Shown here: positions 47,028 to 58,600 of the stretch, piece after piece
How positions within the stretch are numbered: the first letter of the stretch is position 1
Layout of the letters: the number at the start of each line of letters is the position of its first letter
Source of the DNA: Laetiporus sulphureus 93-53
Taxonomy: Eukaryota; Basidiomycota; Agaricomycetes; Polyporales; Laetiporaceae
Reading direction: 5' to 3'
DNA: 64,000 nucleotides
NCBI RefSeq assembly: GCF_001632365.1
Contig: NW_024468535.1
Location: 312,893 to 376,892 of the forward strand
Program-made: the position numbers and the translations under genes
Notes under the pieces: generated by a model
Told to the model about the DNA's origin: nothing
The model's database searches: none
What the model saw: only the letters and a program-made list of their open reading frames with translations

Positions 47028-47676
47028 CACCGCAGACATGAAGCGATTTGCACACGTGGCAAATGCTTAGCAAATGTCGACAGGTTTTTTGCCTTTGTGA
47101 TCTCAATTTGCTATGGTTCCTTCCCACATTCTGTATTAAGTATTTGCATATAATATGTTGGAGGCAGAAGTTTAAAATCATATATTTTAAGAAATGACAC
47201 CATTTTCAAACTCACCAAATACATTTAGAATTTGAGTGCTGTTGAATGCAATCATACATTTTTGGATTCCAAACCATCACATGTATAAAATACCCAGTAG
47301 CAGACGAAGGTGTAATGATGCCTACATTCTACTTCCCTACTGAAGTCATTCTAACCAAGATTACTAGAATGAAAGTCATTCACCGTAATTACACCTTTAT
47401 CTGCTACTGAATATTTTATACATGTGATGGTTTGGAATTCAAAAATGTATGATTACATTCAACAGCACTCAAATTCTAAATGTATTTGGTGAGTTTGAAA
47501 ATGGTGTCATTTCTTAAAATATATGATTTTAAATTTCTGCCTCCAACATATTATATGCAAATACTTAATACAGAATGTGGGAAGGAACCATAGCAAATTG
47601 AGATCACAAAGGCAAAAAACCTGTCGACATTTGCTAAGCATTTGCCACGTGTGCAAATCGCTTCATGTCTGCGGTG
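47028..47676. mobile_element. 649-bp near-perfect palindromic (foldback) TIR element
   Basis: Starts CACCGCAGACATGAAGCGAT and ends with the reverse complement of the same sequence. The two arms are about 300 bp each and match almost base for base, folding around a short loop near 47330-47390. The body is AT-rich and non-coding. It is flanked on both sides by TGT, a 3-bp target-site duplication. The same terminal repeat with a 3-bp TGA duplication bounds a 172-bp element at 62604-62775. It lies about 315 bp upstream of the P450 start. Confidence 0.9.
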
Positions 47677-47991
47677 TGTGAGAGTGCGAACGACAAATGA
47701 ATTATGCGGTCAAGTTCAATTGTGGCGTGGATGTGAGTCAAGCCTGTTCGGGTTTGACGGCGTCAGCGATGGCGTTCAGATCACGATCTTGCATCGTGCG
47801 TCTAACTCTGCGGGCACCACGGGCTTCGTGGTTGATGGCACCGAAAAAGCCTTCAGTGTTCTTTCAGTCGCGCACGGCCTTGTCGGTGAATTTCCCCATG
47901 AACAAGCAGCTGAAAGTTTCCAGTATGTGGGCATCCGATATCCAGGCCTCGGTCAGTTATAATCTTGAGCCTCCTCATTCTTAACTGCCTC

Positions 47992-50456
47992 ATGGAGTCC
48001 CTGCTCTTCGTCGCCTTCGGCCCGCTTGTCGTGCTCGTCCTCAGATGGAGGGTGGTCCGCACAATCCGAAAGTGCATCGACATCACCGGACCTGCTAAGG
48101 ACCATTTCTTCAAGGGCTTGTCGCTCGATATTCCACTTGCACAAAAGGCATGACCATGCTGATATCTGCTCGAAGGCAACTTCCATCAAATCTTCCAGAT
48201 GGTCTCCGGTTCAATCTAAACATGTCTGAGCAATACGGTGGCGCTGTTCGAGTGCATGTGCTGCTTGGAGTATGTTGTCCTATGACTTCTTATCGCGCAG
48301 TCAATCCAGTCGCAGCTAAAAGCTGTCGCAGGAAGAGCAGTTGTACGTCTCGGACCCTCGTACCCTCCATCACATTATAGTCAAGGAGCAGCACATATAT
48401 AATGAAACAGACGCCTTCTTAATGTACACCCTCCGATTTTCTCGACGCTGATACCTTTGATCAATTCGTTCTCCATCTAGGACGAACAAGCTGATTTTCG
48501 GTGAAGGCATCATCGCCACACGCGGCAAGTGACCACCATCGCCCTCCATTGCTCAGGAATCTAACGTAGGTGTATACAGGAACCCAACACAAGAAGCAGA
48601 GGAAGATGCTCAATCCTGTGTTTTCTCTCGCGAATATGCGAGACCTCCTGCCAATCATCCAACCAATCGCCGATCAGCTGCTCGCTGCACTGTTAACAGA
48701 ATTGCCACCCGACGGTGAGATGCTTTGAGAGAATACGTAACTTATACATCTCACGATGTTCTCCTGTAGGCGAGAAAGAGATCAACATCATTCCACTGAT
48801 GTCCCGCACTGCCTTGGAGTACATATGTCAAGCGGGCATGGGCTACACCTTCAACACGCTGGAGTCGGGCACGACATCATAGTATGCACGTGCAATCCGA
48901 AAGCTTAGGTGTGCCTACCCTTTCGTGTCACGATTGTGCACTGATCTCACCCGTATTCGCGAACCGCGTGGACCGCATCTCTACACGATGGAAGCCCGAC
49001 AGCGATGCGCATCATCATGCTCCGGCCATTTATCCCGCACATCGTACGTGGTCTGCCCCTCCGCTGGTGCAACGCCCTCGTCGACTGGGTCCCCATGCCT
49101 GCCCTACGTGAGATGTGCGAAATTGTGGGCACACTCGACAGCGTGAGCAAGACTATTTATGCAGAGAAGAAAGCTGCAATGGACGGGCGCGCCACGAAGG
49201 GTGCACTTGTGGGCGGTGATCTCGGTCCGCGGATGAAAGGCCGGGACATCATAAGCATCTTGCGTGCGTCCCTTTCTGCTACCCGCCATACACGCTGAAC
49301 TCCCCAACCAGTGAAGGCGAATTCGTCCTCGTCAGATGCCGACCGACTCACCGAGGCCGAGCTCCTCGGACAAATGAAGTGAGCACTGCCGCACCATGCC
49401 AGCGATGCCAGACTGAGCGGCACTTGGCCAGCACCATCATCTTCGCAGCGTTCGAGACGACCACCGTCGCCATCGCGCGCCTCTTCTACGTCCTCGCGAC
49501 GCGCCCGGACGCGCAGGCGCGCCTGCGGAACGAGCTGCGCGCGGCGAAGCAGGCGCATGCAGTGGCCGGCGAGCGCTGGGAGGATGTCGCGCTGCCGTAC
49601 GACGCGCTAATGGGCTTGCCGTACCTCGATGCGATCGTGCGCGAGACGTTCCGCGTCTACCCGCCGACGTCGCTCATGAGCCGTGTGTAAGTGATGCGGA
49701 AATGTGGCGCAAGTACGGCTGACATCGGTCCAGCACCAGGCAGGCGACGGTCCTCCCGCTCGAGCAGCCTGTACGTTCCTCGTCCGGCGAACGGATCTCG
49801 TCCATACCCTTGCCCGAGGGTACGACCGTCATCGTCTCCATCCTCGCCGCGAACCACAACAAAGAGGTGTGGGGTGAGGACGCCTCAGCGTGGTGCCCGG
49901 AGCGCTGGCTCACTGCATCGAGCGAGCGAATCCGCATAGGTCAAGACCTGGACAAAATGCTCGGAGAAGACGAGGATGAGGCAGATGCTCCTTCGGAAAG
50001 CAAGATCAAGTATCCCGGAGTCTATGCATCAATGTGGGCAGCTTTGCCTTGAGCTGGGAAGAGTTTATGCTGAATAACGGAATAGGATGACCTTCTTGGG
50101 AGGCGGACGTGCCTGCATGTGAGCGCTCTCAGAATGCGTAGTATTGCAGCGGCTCATTTCCTGTCCTCGGTAGCGGATTCAAGTTTGCGGAGATGGAGCT
50201 GAGTGAGTTCCTTTAGTTTTCCTTTCAGATGGAAGCCAGACTGATGACTGTACCCACAGAGCAAGTCGTCGCGACCCTCCTACCCGCATTGAGCCTCGAG
50301 CTTCCTTCAGAGCCTGACGAGAGCGGTAATGTCAAGGAGATATACTGGAAGATGAATGGCTTGCAGGTGCCCGTGGTCCGTCTGCCCTTCGGCGACGATC
50401 GCACGCCACAGGTGCCGTTGACGATCAGGAGAGTGGAAGAACGTGACTTTTCTTGA
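47992..50456 (+). pseudogene. Cytochrome P450, decayed (in-frame stop and frameshift)
   Basis: Full-length remains of a class II fungal P450. Present are the membrane anchor MESLLFVAFGPLVVLVLRWR, the exon EQLYVSDPRTLHHIIVKEQH, LIFGEGIIATR, KKQRKMLNPVFSLANMRD, the I-helix IFAAFETTTVAIARLF, the K-helix ETFRVYPPTS, and the haem loop FLGGGRAC joined to IGFKFAEMEL across an intron. Damage: exon 1 ends at GC instead of GT after HFFK; one base is missing between GNFHQIF and DGLRFNLN (about 48192-48200); and the exon holding GYTFNTLESGTTS meets TAG at 48880-48882 before YARAIRKL. Another GC donor (GCAAGT, about 48527) may still splice. Late exons and the haem cysteine are intact, so decay seems recent. 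Parent family would be a basidiomycete-type microsomal P450; substrate unknown. The two lesions would need read support. Confidence 0.75.
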
Positions 50457-51095
50457 TAACTGATCACCGCGATAGAAGTTTGCGCAGAATGCATTGATGT
50501 CGTCTATAGTCTATTAGTAGGTGATCTTTCCCTTATGCGTCCAGGTTACTAGCGGTGTTTCGTGAAGAGCTTGTGCAATGCAAATGCGGCTGGATGCCAT
50601 GTTCGAAAGAACGCTGTCAACCTGTTTGAGAAATACTGGAACCGCGAATCAGCTCAAGCCCCAAGATCGAAGGGAGTCCTTGTGCACCTCAGAATAAGTC
50701 TCGTTGCTTGAACGGAAGATGTCGCGACCATCGTTTTCATGCCAAGCTCTGATAGAAGCCGAAGACTCAGCAACGCCAGCTCACGAACAGCTTAGAGACA
50801 GCTTGGGCATTCAAATAAATCCCACAGTTGAAATGAGTACATTTAGAACGCACTCCTAGTGAATTCGAAACAGGGACGCATCGTTGCCGTGAGCAGCAAT
50901 GGTGCCGAGATCTCGGGCCGCGCGTCGGGTCACAGCAAGGTCACAAGGATGATCGATCAATCCCCCTCGCCACCGCTGTCGGAAGTCGGCCCGAACTATC
51001 GAAATCTACCTCTGGCAAACGTATAAAGCTCAGGAGCTTGGATTGCTTCCAACCCTTGCGAACGCATCTGCTTTGCGTGAAAACACATCTTCAAT
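50457..51095. other. Gene-free stretch
   Basis: Spacer between the P450 remains and the hydroxyacid dehydrogenase; no gene or repeat seen. Confidence 0.5.
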
Positions 51096-52407
51096 ATGCC
51101 TCGAGTTATGATCTGCGGTATGTGCGGCAATCGAAGCTAGCCATCTTATCTGGCGCAAGCCTTAGGCTCATAAGCCATGCGCGATCGCAGGGGATTTGGT
51201 GTGGGCGCACGAGGAATGTGTGGAGATGTTTAGGGGAGTAGCGGAAGTCGTGGTAAGTAATTCCTCAACCATATACGCCATAGACACGGACTCGATCCGC
51301 AGGATATAAGTACTCGATCTCTCGCCTTATCGCATCGTTAGGATACATTCCAGCGCTGATATGATCGTTTTAACAGCGCATGGGTTCGCCGAATCGTTCA
51401 GACTTTCTCTCTGGTTTAAAGCCCGGAGGAAAGTACGAGGGTATCGTCGGTCTGTACAGACACAACGTCTCCGCAGACCGTATCGGGCTTTTTGACACGG
51501 AGATCATCGACGCCCTATCGGCCGCCGGAGTCAAATGGATAGCCCACAATGGCGCAGGCTACGATCAGATCGACGTGCTGTACTGCAAAGCGAAGGGTAC
51601 GTCGTCCATCGCTATCAATGTCGCGTTGTTCTCATCAACTCAGGAATCTGGGTGTCCAACACGCCGGGAGCGGTCGACGACGCAACCGCCACCACCGCGC
51701 TCTACCTCATGATCTCCGCCCTCCGATGCTACTCGCGCGCAGAGCGCTCCCTTCGACAGGGCGCATGGAAGTCGTCGCATCGCGCGGGAGAGGCGCACGA
51801 CCTCACCGGGCGCACGCTCGCGATCCTGGGCCTCGGCGGGATCGGGACGCGTCTCGCAGAGCTCGCGCACGCGTTTCCGATGCGCGTTATCTACCACAAC
51901 CGTGGGCCGTACGCGGGCGCACCGCCGTACGCCGAGTTCTTTGGGGATGACCGTATGGATGAGTTTCTCGCGCAGGCGAATGTGCTCAGCGTGCATGTGC
52001 CGTTGAAGGACGATACGGTGGGGCTCGTGAATGAGAAGATGATTAGGGGGCTGAAGAAGGGCGCGGTGATCGTGAATACTGCGAGGGGGAAGGTGATTGA
52101 CGAGGCTGCGATGATCAGGGCGCTCGAAGATGGGCATGTGAGTGTTTTCAGGATTTTTCTTGCATCCTGCGTCCCGATTACCAGCTGACTGAGTACGTTG
52201 CAGCTTGGCGCGATCGGGCTGGACGTCTATCCTGACGAGCCGAATGTGAACCCGCGGCTACTCGAGTTCCCTAACGCGACGCTGCTCCCGCATATGGGCA
52301 CGGAGACGTGTGACTCGCAAAAGAAGATGGAGATACGAGCACTGACGAACCTCCTCGACTTTTTGCAGAAGGGCAAGGGAGGCGATGTCATACCAGAGTT
52401 CAAGTGA
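51096..52407 (+). CDS. D-isomer-specific 2-hydroxyacid dehydrogenase (glyoxylate/hydroxypyruvate reductase type), intact
   Basis: NAD(P)H-dependent reductase of 2-keto acids. Exon 1 is only 22 nt (51096-51117, MPRVMIC plus one base) and splices at GTATGT into GDLVWAHEECVEMFRGVAEV. A second intron ends at CAG before MGSPNRSDFLSGLKPGGKYE (from 51380). After GYDQIDVLYCKAKG a short intron precedes IWVSNTPGAVDDATATTALY. The Rossmann motif is ILGLGGIGTRLAELA (51823-51867). Catalytic residues are all visible: Arg in NTARGKVIDE, Glu in GLDVYPDEPNVN (after an intron near 52140-52200), and His in LLPHMGTETCD. It ends GDVIPEFK at 52407. Length is about 340 residues, normal for the family. A degenerate paralogue lies at 56166-57298. 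Confidence 0.9.
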
Positions 52408-52734
52408 GCTCGCATTCAGAGCGTACAGCAGATGTAGTAATCGATGTCAATATGTTATTTTCAGGGACGAGAGGTTGCGTGCGAGGCTTTAATAGGATGG
52501 CGTACAGGATACCACTCTTATTTGTGATAGCCGTGAAGGGCACTGACAGATGCATTATAAAGGCTCAATGATAGAAGTGCTGTTTGAAATGCCCAATTTG
52601 CAGTACTCGAAGGATCTTCGTGAGCATTCATGAAGATCATTCTGTGACCAACGACAGAGGCCATTCATCTTATCCCTTCTCCTGCTGGGTGTACCTGACG
52701 GTGTCTGCTCGACCCCCAATCACCTCTTCTCACT

Positions 52735-55154
52735 TCATATATTATCAGCTTCATCCGCGTTCAGAATCAAGGTCACATAGAACCGGATCATCTCTACCAG
52801 GTTGTCCGCTTTGCACGCTGCCATGATTGACCCGTCAGCACGAGGAAGAACGCCACACGAACCACACAACACCGCAATCACCTTCATTCACCGTGTGGGC
52901 ACCGCCAGACATGGATACATTGACGCCACTTTCATCATAGTGCGTGTACCGGAATATATGTTGTGTCAACTTCCAATAGAACTGAGTGTCTGATACGAAC
53001 ATCGAGCTATCAGCAAACTCGACCTCGTCGTTCAGCCAACGTCGCACTGACCAGTATTCCCTGATCCCATGCTGGGACTCACTGAGATCCCTTTCTCGTC
53101 CGCATCGAGCGACCGGTGCGCGTTGTATGTCGCCTTGATCGTCCCTGCGAGCAGCTGGAACGGAGCAGCGTCCTTGCCACTCGGAGTGATCGGTGCAGGC
53201 TCCAGAGCTGTGTTCCAGGCATCACTGAGTGATAGGTTTCCGCTGGCGGGCGTGTGTACGTTGATTGGTGCGCCGAAGGCTGTGTAGGACAGGTTGAAGT
53301 GCTCCGCGAGCGCCTTCAGGATCGCCGTGCTACGGTTCTGGACTGCGGCAACCGAACTGCGGGCATCAATGCAGGTCGTAAGCACGGCATGAAGAATGTT
53401 GAATTTTTGATTTGCTAGAAACACTCGCCTGTCGGTTGCGATCCGATGATTGACAACGGCCATCGCGTTCTCCGGCAGCGCGTTCGACTTGACTCCACCG
53501 CTGATAATGTCCACAGCCTGCGTAGTGGTCACGGGCGCCCTGAACTCTGGATCCTTGAACAGCTCGTCTTGTACGCGGCGCAATGCACGATCAGAAGACA
53601 GGGACCTCTTGATGGACTTTCGCAGCGAGCGAGGCAAATCCGGCGCATGCGCCGCAAGGCATTGTGCGTGGTCATACATCGGGGAGGAGCGGCTGAGCTT
53701 TGCGGGCGGCGCGTGGTTTTCGTAGTGTACGAGGAGCCGCGAGAGCATTCCAATCGTCTGAAAGTCATGCGTGAGCTGCGAAACGGGATCGACGAGGGAG
53801 CTACACAGACCGTGTGCGCTGGAGGGATGCTCGAGTGTCCACCCGGGGCGCTGATCTCGATCAGCACGTCCAGGTATCCTTTCTCGGTGATGGCGGGGAG
53901 CGCGAAGATCCCGCCGTATTGCTTCTCGATATCTCCTGCGACTTGGAATTCAGTACCCGGCGCGGCTCAAACGCTGGAGAACGCTGACCGCCCTCATCGA
54001 CCAGCATAGAGAAGGCGTCTTCTCCGTATGTGCAGAGCAGGTATTGTCCAATCATGTATGCACCCTGTGGACTTTAGCGACAGGCGTCCTCGGGTAAGCC
54101 CCACGATGCGCGACGTACCTGTCTTCCGCTTCCTTCCTCGTCAAAGCCGAATGCAAGCACAATGCTGCGTCTGGGTTTGAAGTCATGTTCGAGCAGAAGT
54201 TCCGCTGCAGTCCTAATGGCCATCTCAGTATATGACTTAACGCGAGCGCTCAGAGGCGTACAAAACGCTGATCAGACCGTTCTTGTCGTCCACGCTGCCT
54301 CGTCCCCAGACATACTCCCCTGCGGTGTACAGCCAAAATCAGAAACGGTCTCGCGAGTGTTTCGGACGCTCTCGCACTCGCCATCAAAATAACCGGAAAA
54401 GGGGGGATGTTGCCAGGCGGCGTACGTATCTCGATTGACCGGCACGACATCTAGCATATCACTAATGAGCACTCTTCTCATGTCCCTGCTACAAGGTTCC
54501 TACCTTGATGTGCGGCCAACAAGAGCGGTTTGAGCGACTCGTCGGAGCCTTTCCACATGTACACTAATCCGTATGTATTGACCTTGGTCAGATGCAACGC
54601 CGAGTGACTGTGAACAACTGTCACATATTGATCCGCATCGCGAGATCAACGGGTGAATACTGACATCTTCGGATACTGCTCGGTCAAGTATTCGTGGAAG
54701 CTGCCGAAGACATCCCAGCGAGAATCTTCGCCGATAGGGCCCATCACATCGTAGACTTCAGTTCTAGTAAGATACCCTATTGAGGTATAATCGTCGTGCA
54801 GAGCTAGTCGTGGCACAGGACTTACGGTATCTGCACAGAGCCAGCCAACAGGTCGACAGCCCTTTGCAGGAATATATCTGTAGCTAGCGTACTAGATAGC
54901 ATTTCGTGTAGTTCCGCATGCTTTCGGGGAGTCAAAGGCGCAGCCTGGAGACAGAGAGAGGTTCGCTCTACATAGAGGCTGGGAGCGATGTACTGGAGTG
55001 TTCTATAGCATTCGTGCCAATTTACGAATATGAAAGCGGCAGCACAGAGCACGATGAGCCTCAGAACCCGATTGCCCAAGCTAGAATGGCTGCGAGTGTA
55101 AACGTGATCTACGCTGGACGTCGTATAGGGTAGACCAACCATGGACTCCTTCAT
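52735..55154 (-). CDS. M20 family metallopeptidase, membrane-anchored carboxypeptidase S type
   Basis: Di-zinc peptidase, probably vacuolar, releasing C-terminal residues from small peptides. Start MKESMVGLPYTTSSVDHVYT at 55154; one N-terminal membrane helix (LRLIVLCAAAFIFVNW) makes it a type II membrane protein. Zinc-site elements are all present: LLLAAHQ then DVVPV (His), YVWGRGSVDDKNGLISVLY (bridging Asp), FGFDEEGSGRQ (catalytic and ligand Glu) and SMLVDEG. The inner domain begins ISAPGGHSSIPPAHT, then a 54-bp intron (GTCTGT to TTTCAG), then TIGMLSRLLVHYENH; without this splice a false frame break appears near 53800. It continues GGVKSNALPENAMAVVNHRI and ISVSPSMGSGNT, then, across an intron, DTQFYWKLTQHIFRYTHYDE and the last ligand His in AHTVNE, ending NADEADNI at 52735. 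It looks fully functional. It is convergent with the hydroxyacid dehydrogenase. Confidence 0.88.
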
Positions 55155-56165
55155 CGCAGATCGATGGTGACCGGTGAAGGTTGCTTTGAACATCTCGCAT
55201 AAGTATTCGTGCTGTGTCGCGACAAGGAGGTTTGGCAGGGTCGCGGATCCCAAACGTGTGGGAACTTGGAATTTGATGCCGTTACTTCCATCAGCGCTTA
55301 TCATTTTTCATTCAGCCAATATGTATGTCATGTTCGCTCAATTATTCACAATAATGGACTGAGTTTACGGAGAATTGCAGAGAGCTTCCAAGGAGACCGT
55401 ATCTCCGACTCGTATCGATTTGTCGTCGTTTGCACTTTGTACTCTATGCCCAGGTTGTCCACCGGCGTGCTGATTAAACATCTACATCGTATAAGTTTTG
55501 TTCTGACTCAGATATGATGACTTATAGCCGGGATCCTTCAGACCGGACGGAGAACCTGAAATAGCTTCTTCTCATTTTCCAGGTTGAAAGAATCGACTGA
55601 CGAAAACGTCGAATGAACCCGCATAATTCACTGTCTGATGACATTTCCAAGAATATGATTGATTTTCGCGATTTTATGACTTCTCGTACAGTGCAGGAAT
55701 ATTGATTGGAGTCGATTAACGCGAGTGAAAAGCATGAGCAAGTAAGTCAGTCATCATCTCATGGGCGTTCACTTCAGCACCTGGGAGCTTAAAATCGTCC
55801 CTGGCGCTCGCGAGAGCGCCTATGCCGACTCCGTGGGAACCGTTTGTGGGCTCATCTGCTTGTTGTCATCGTCATTGAGGACGTGCAAGCAACAACCAGA
55901 GCAGTCGACGACCCGGATTCTTCGCTTCAGCAGCTATACGATGATTTCACTGGTGCCGGTGGTCATTCGACCTTTGAGCCAACCCGTCAGCTTTATCAAC
56001 TGTGCGCGAAGATCCCTGCACACTGGTTACTTCATCAAAGACGGCTGTAACGTTCTCAGGCAGCAGACGCGGGGGTATGCGGCTCGCGCACATGGAAGTG
56101 CTACAATACTGCCTCGGATAGTGCTTTGCGGTGCGCAATTTAAAGCCGTTTCCCACTCCTATTGA

Positions 56166-57298
56166 TATGTTCACGTAAAGATCACCTGGAAGTATGGGCT
56201 GAAAAGAAGGCTTTGAACATGTTCAACGGTATCGCAGAGCTTGTTGTATGTAATATCTCTCCACAAAGACCAACGCAAAGATATCTCAACTCGTATGACT
56301 TAGTGGTTGGACACAGACACTACTCGTGACGACTTCCTATCCAGCATGCGGCCCGGCGGACCTCTCGAACGGACAGCAGGCCTTTACCGGCGAAACATTT
56401 CTACCTCCGCGATCGGTCCATTCGATCGAGAGCTGATCGGCTCTCTGCCGCGAAGCGTGAGGTGGATTGCTAGCAATGGCGACGGATACGACCAGGTCGA
56501 CGTCGCTGCCTGCAAGGAAAAGGGTGTATTTTTGTCAAATACGTCCGATGATAGTATCCTGACAAATCTGGTGGCGATTTCCTTGACGTCCGAATTTCAC
56601 CGCTTGTGGAAAACCGAGCGGGACATATGCTCCAGCGGCTCTAACACCCCCGAGCTAATCTCGTCCACGCATGATCTCCCGGCACGCACGTTCGCAATTC
56701 TATGCTCGAGAACCGTCGGCGTGCCCCTTGCACGTGCCATGCATGCGTTCCCGATGCGTGTTCTCTATCACAGCCCGAGAAAGGTGGTGAGCGCGCCAGA
56801 ATGGTTCGAATACTATGGAGCGGAGCGGTTAGATGACATGCTTGCCCAAGCGGACGTCTTGAGCGTGCATGAGCCGTTCACGGAGCGCGCGGGGAGGCTC
56901 GTGGACGAGGCGATGATTCGGAAGTTGAAGAAGGGCGCGGTCCTCCTCAACACCGCGAAACGGAAGTTAGTCGATGAAGAGGCGATGACAAGAGCGTTGG
57001 ATGACGGACATGTAAGTCTCATCATACTTATGAATCCCGCGACATTCTCATGAGAATGATATTCCAGCTATCCGCCGTCGGCCTTGACATCTTATGGCAT
57101 CAGCCACACGCCAATTCGTGTTGGTTCTTCAAGCCTAATGTGATACATATTCCACTTTTAGCTGCCGCAGTGCACGATACGAGGAAGGAAATGGAGATAA
57201 GGGCACTAACGAACTTAAGAGATTTTCTGACAAAGGGGATACGCAGGGATCTTGTATCTGAGTTTAACGGATGCATTGGTACGTCACACGCTGCATGA
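56166..57298 (+). pseudogene. Degenerate paralogue of the D-2-hydroxyacid dehydrogenase
   Basis: Clearly homologous to the gene at 51096-52407: WAEKKALNMFNGIAELV, DFLSSMRPGGPLERTAGLYR, WIASNGDGYDQVDVAACKEK, MHAFPMRVLYHSPRK, VLSVHEPFTERAGRLVDEAM and EMEIRALTNLRDFLTKG. The long exon (56307-57000) is open. However, the Rossmann GLGGIG has become CSRTVG, NTARG has become NTAKR, the Glu of DVYPDEP is lost (DILWHQP), and the catalytic-His segment LPHMGTE reads IPLLAAA. The intron after KAKG in the intact copy is absent. No ATG matching the normal start is visible before WAEKK. It is either a pseudogene that keeps its frame by chance or a non-catalytic protein; I favour a pseudogene. Confidence 0.65.
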
Positions 57299-58600
57299 TA
57301 TGAGGTTCTAAGCCTGAGCCTCAAAACCGCTACATAGCAGATGCTTAGAAAGGATATTGGTTTTAGTTCCGAGACCGGCCAAGGATCGCCACTGTTGGAT
57401 GATCAGTGATAACAACGCCGATGTCGGTGCTTGTGAAGAACAGCATTATGCTACCGAGATGTTGATTATGTGATGATGACCGTCTAGAAAATGGTGATGT
57501 GGCCTCGGTGTTAGTCAGCCGTTGCCTTCCCGTCTCGTGGGCGCGAGGAGTGAGAGGCCGGTCAGGGCTACGAACGACTGGGAAGTACCATGCTACAGTT
57601 GCGTATTTATACGATTTTTTGCCGTCCCGTAGTCGCCCGCTCCGTTTCCAGGTACCGCCTTGCGGCGCGTTTCAGCCGTTGCTTGGCATTCATCCCTCCC
57701 GACCGTTGAGCGTGTTCCACCAGAAATGCCATCGGTCGGCCACATCCAACAAACCGTATGTATAAAAACTGGGTGCGGATATTCTACATAGACCGTGCTA
57801 ATCGGGGTCTCAAGTTCCGCAATGAAACTGACCGAAGCGAAGATACAGCTGCTCATGTTAGGTCACAAATTGACGAAGCACGTCTCTGCACCGTTGAGTT
57901 TTCAAGCTGCCGCCGGGGTAGGTTGATCTGGCTTTATAATTCAGACACAGCATGCTAGCAGGAGCCTGGACAATGCCGGCCTGTGTTTGCAGGAATGAGA
58001 TGGATGTCCGTATTGGAGCTACCTTCTGTACGCGTCCCGATTTTATCACTTACCAATGACAGCATGGAATTCCCTTCATGACTTGTGTTTTTGCACCTCA
58101 AAGGCGCCTCATTTCTACTGATGGTGCTCTTTTTGGCTGCTTCTGGCTTGCTGATCTGCCTGGTCACGAGCATCATTGTATAGAACGACTTGAATGGGTC
58201 AATAAAGAGTGCACACCCGCCCTTCAGAGCGCAGTCGTGCCAACAGCATTTTGGGCCTTGGTCAGTCGTACAGGTTCACGCTATTGCTAGCCTTCAGCGT
58301 GGCACCAGATCGCATGATCTCTTCAGAATACGTGTTTGTTCTGCCACCAATGTATCTTGAAATAATGAAGTAATGTGAATGAACATGAACAATTTAGAAT
58401 TAGGAAGTCCTCGACGAGTCGGGATGAAAAGGATGATTAATACGGATATAAGCCACGTAAGAAAGAGCACACCCAGAGAGAACGTCCGATGCACATGCGA
58501 CCTCTTCACTGCACTGACATTTCAGGGAACGAGATGCAGTGTAAATGTTAAGCTTCCGCAAAACTGACTGCAGCGACGGAGGGCAGCTCAACCTGGTCCT
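57299..58600. other. Gene-free stretch
   Basis: About 1.3 kb with no supported gene. The missing C-terminal half of the aspartic protease would be expected here on the minus strand, but I do not find it. Confidence 0.5.

Noticed and set aside
47770..47970. Minus-strand stretch reading GNFQLLVHGEIHRQGRARLK, looked like a protein-domain relic
   Set aside because: Flanked by stops in all continuations and I could not name a family; too short to support a call.
53750..53870. Apparent frameshift in the M20 peptidase after GGHSSIPPAHT
   Set aside because: A 54-bp GT-AG intron (GTCTGT to TTTCAG on the minus strand) restores the frame exactly at the expected TIGML continuation.
55947..56050. + strand GAGGHSTFEP resembling the M20 GGHSS motif
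   Set aside because: It lies on the strand opposite to the other weak M20 similarity at the same place and has no supporting context.
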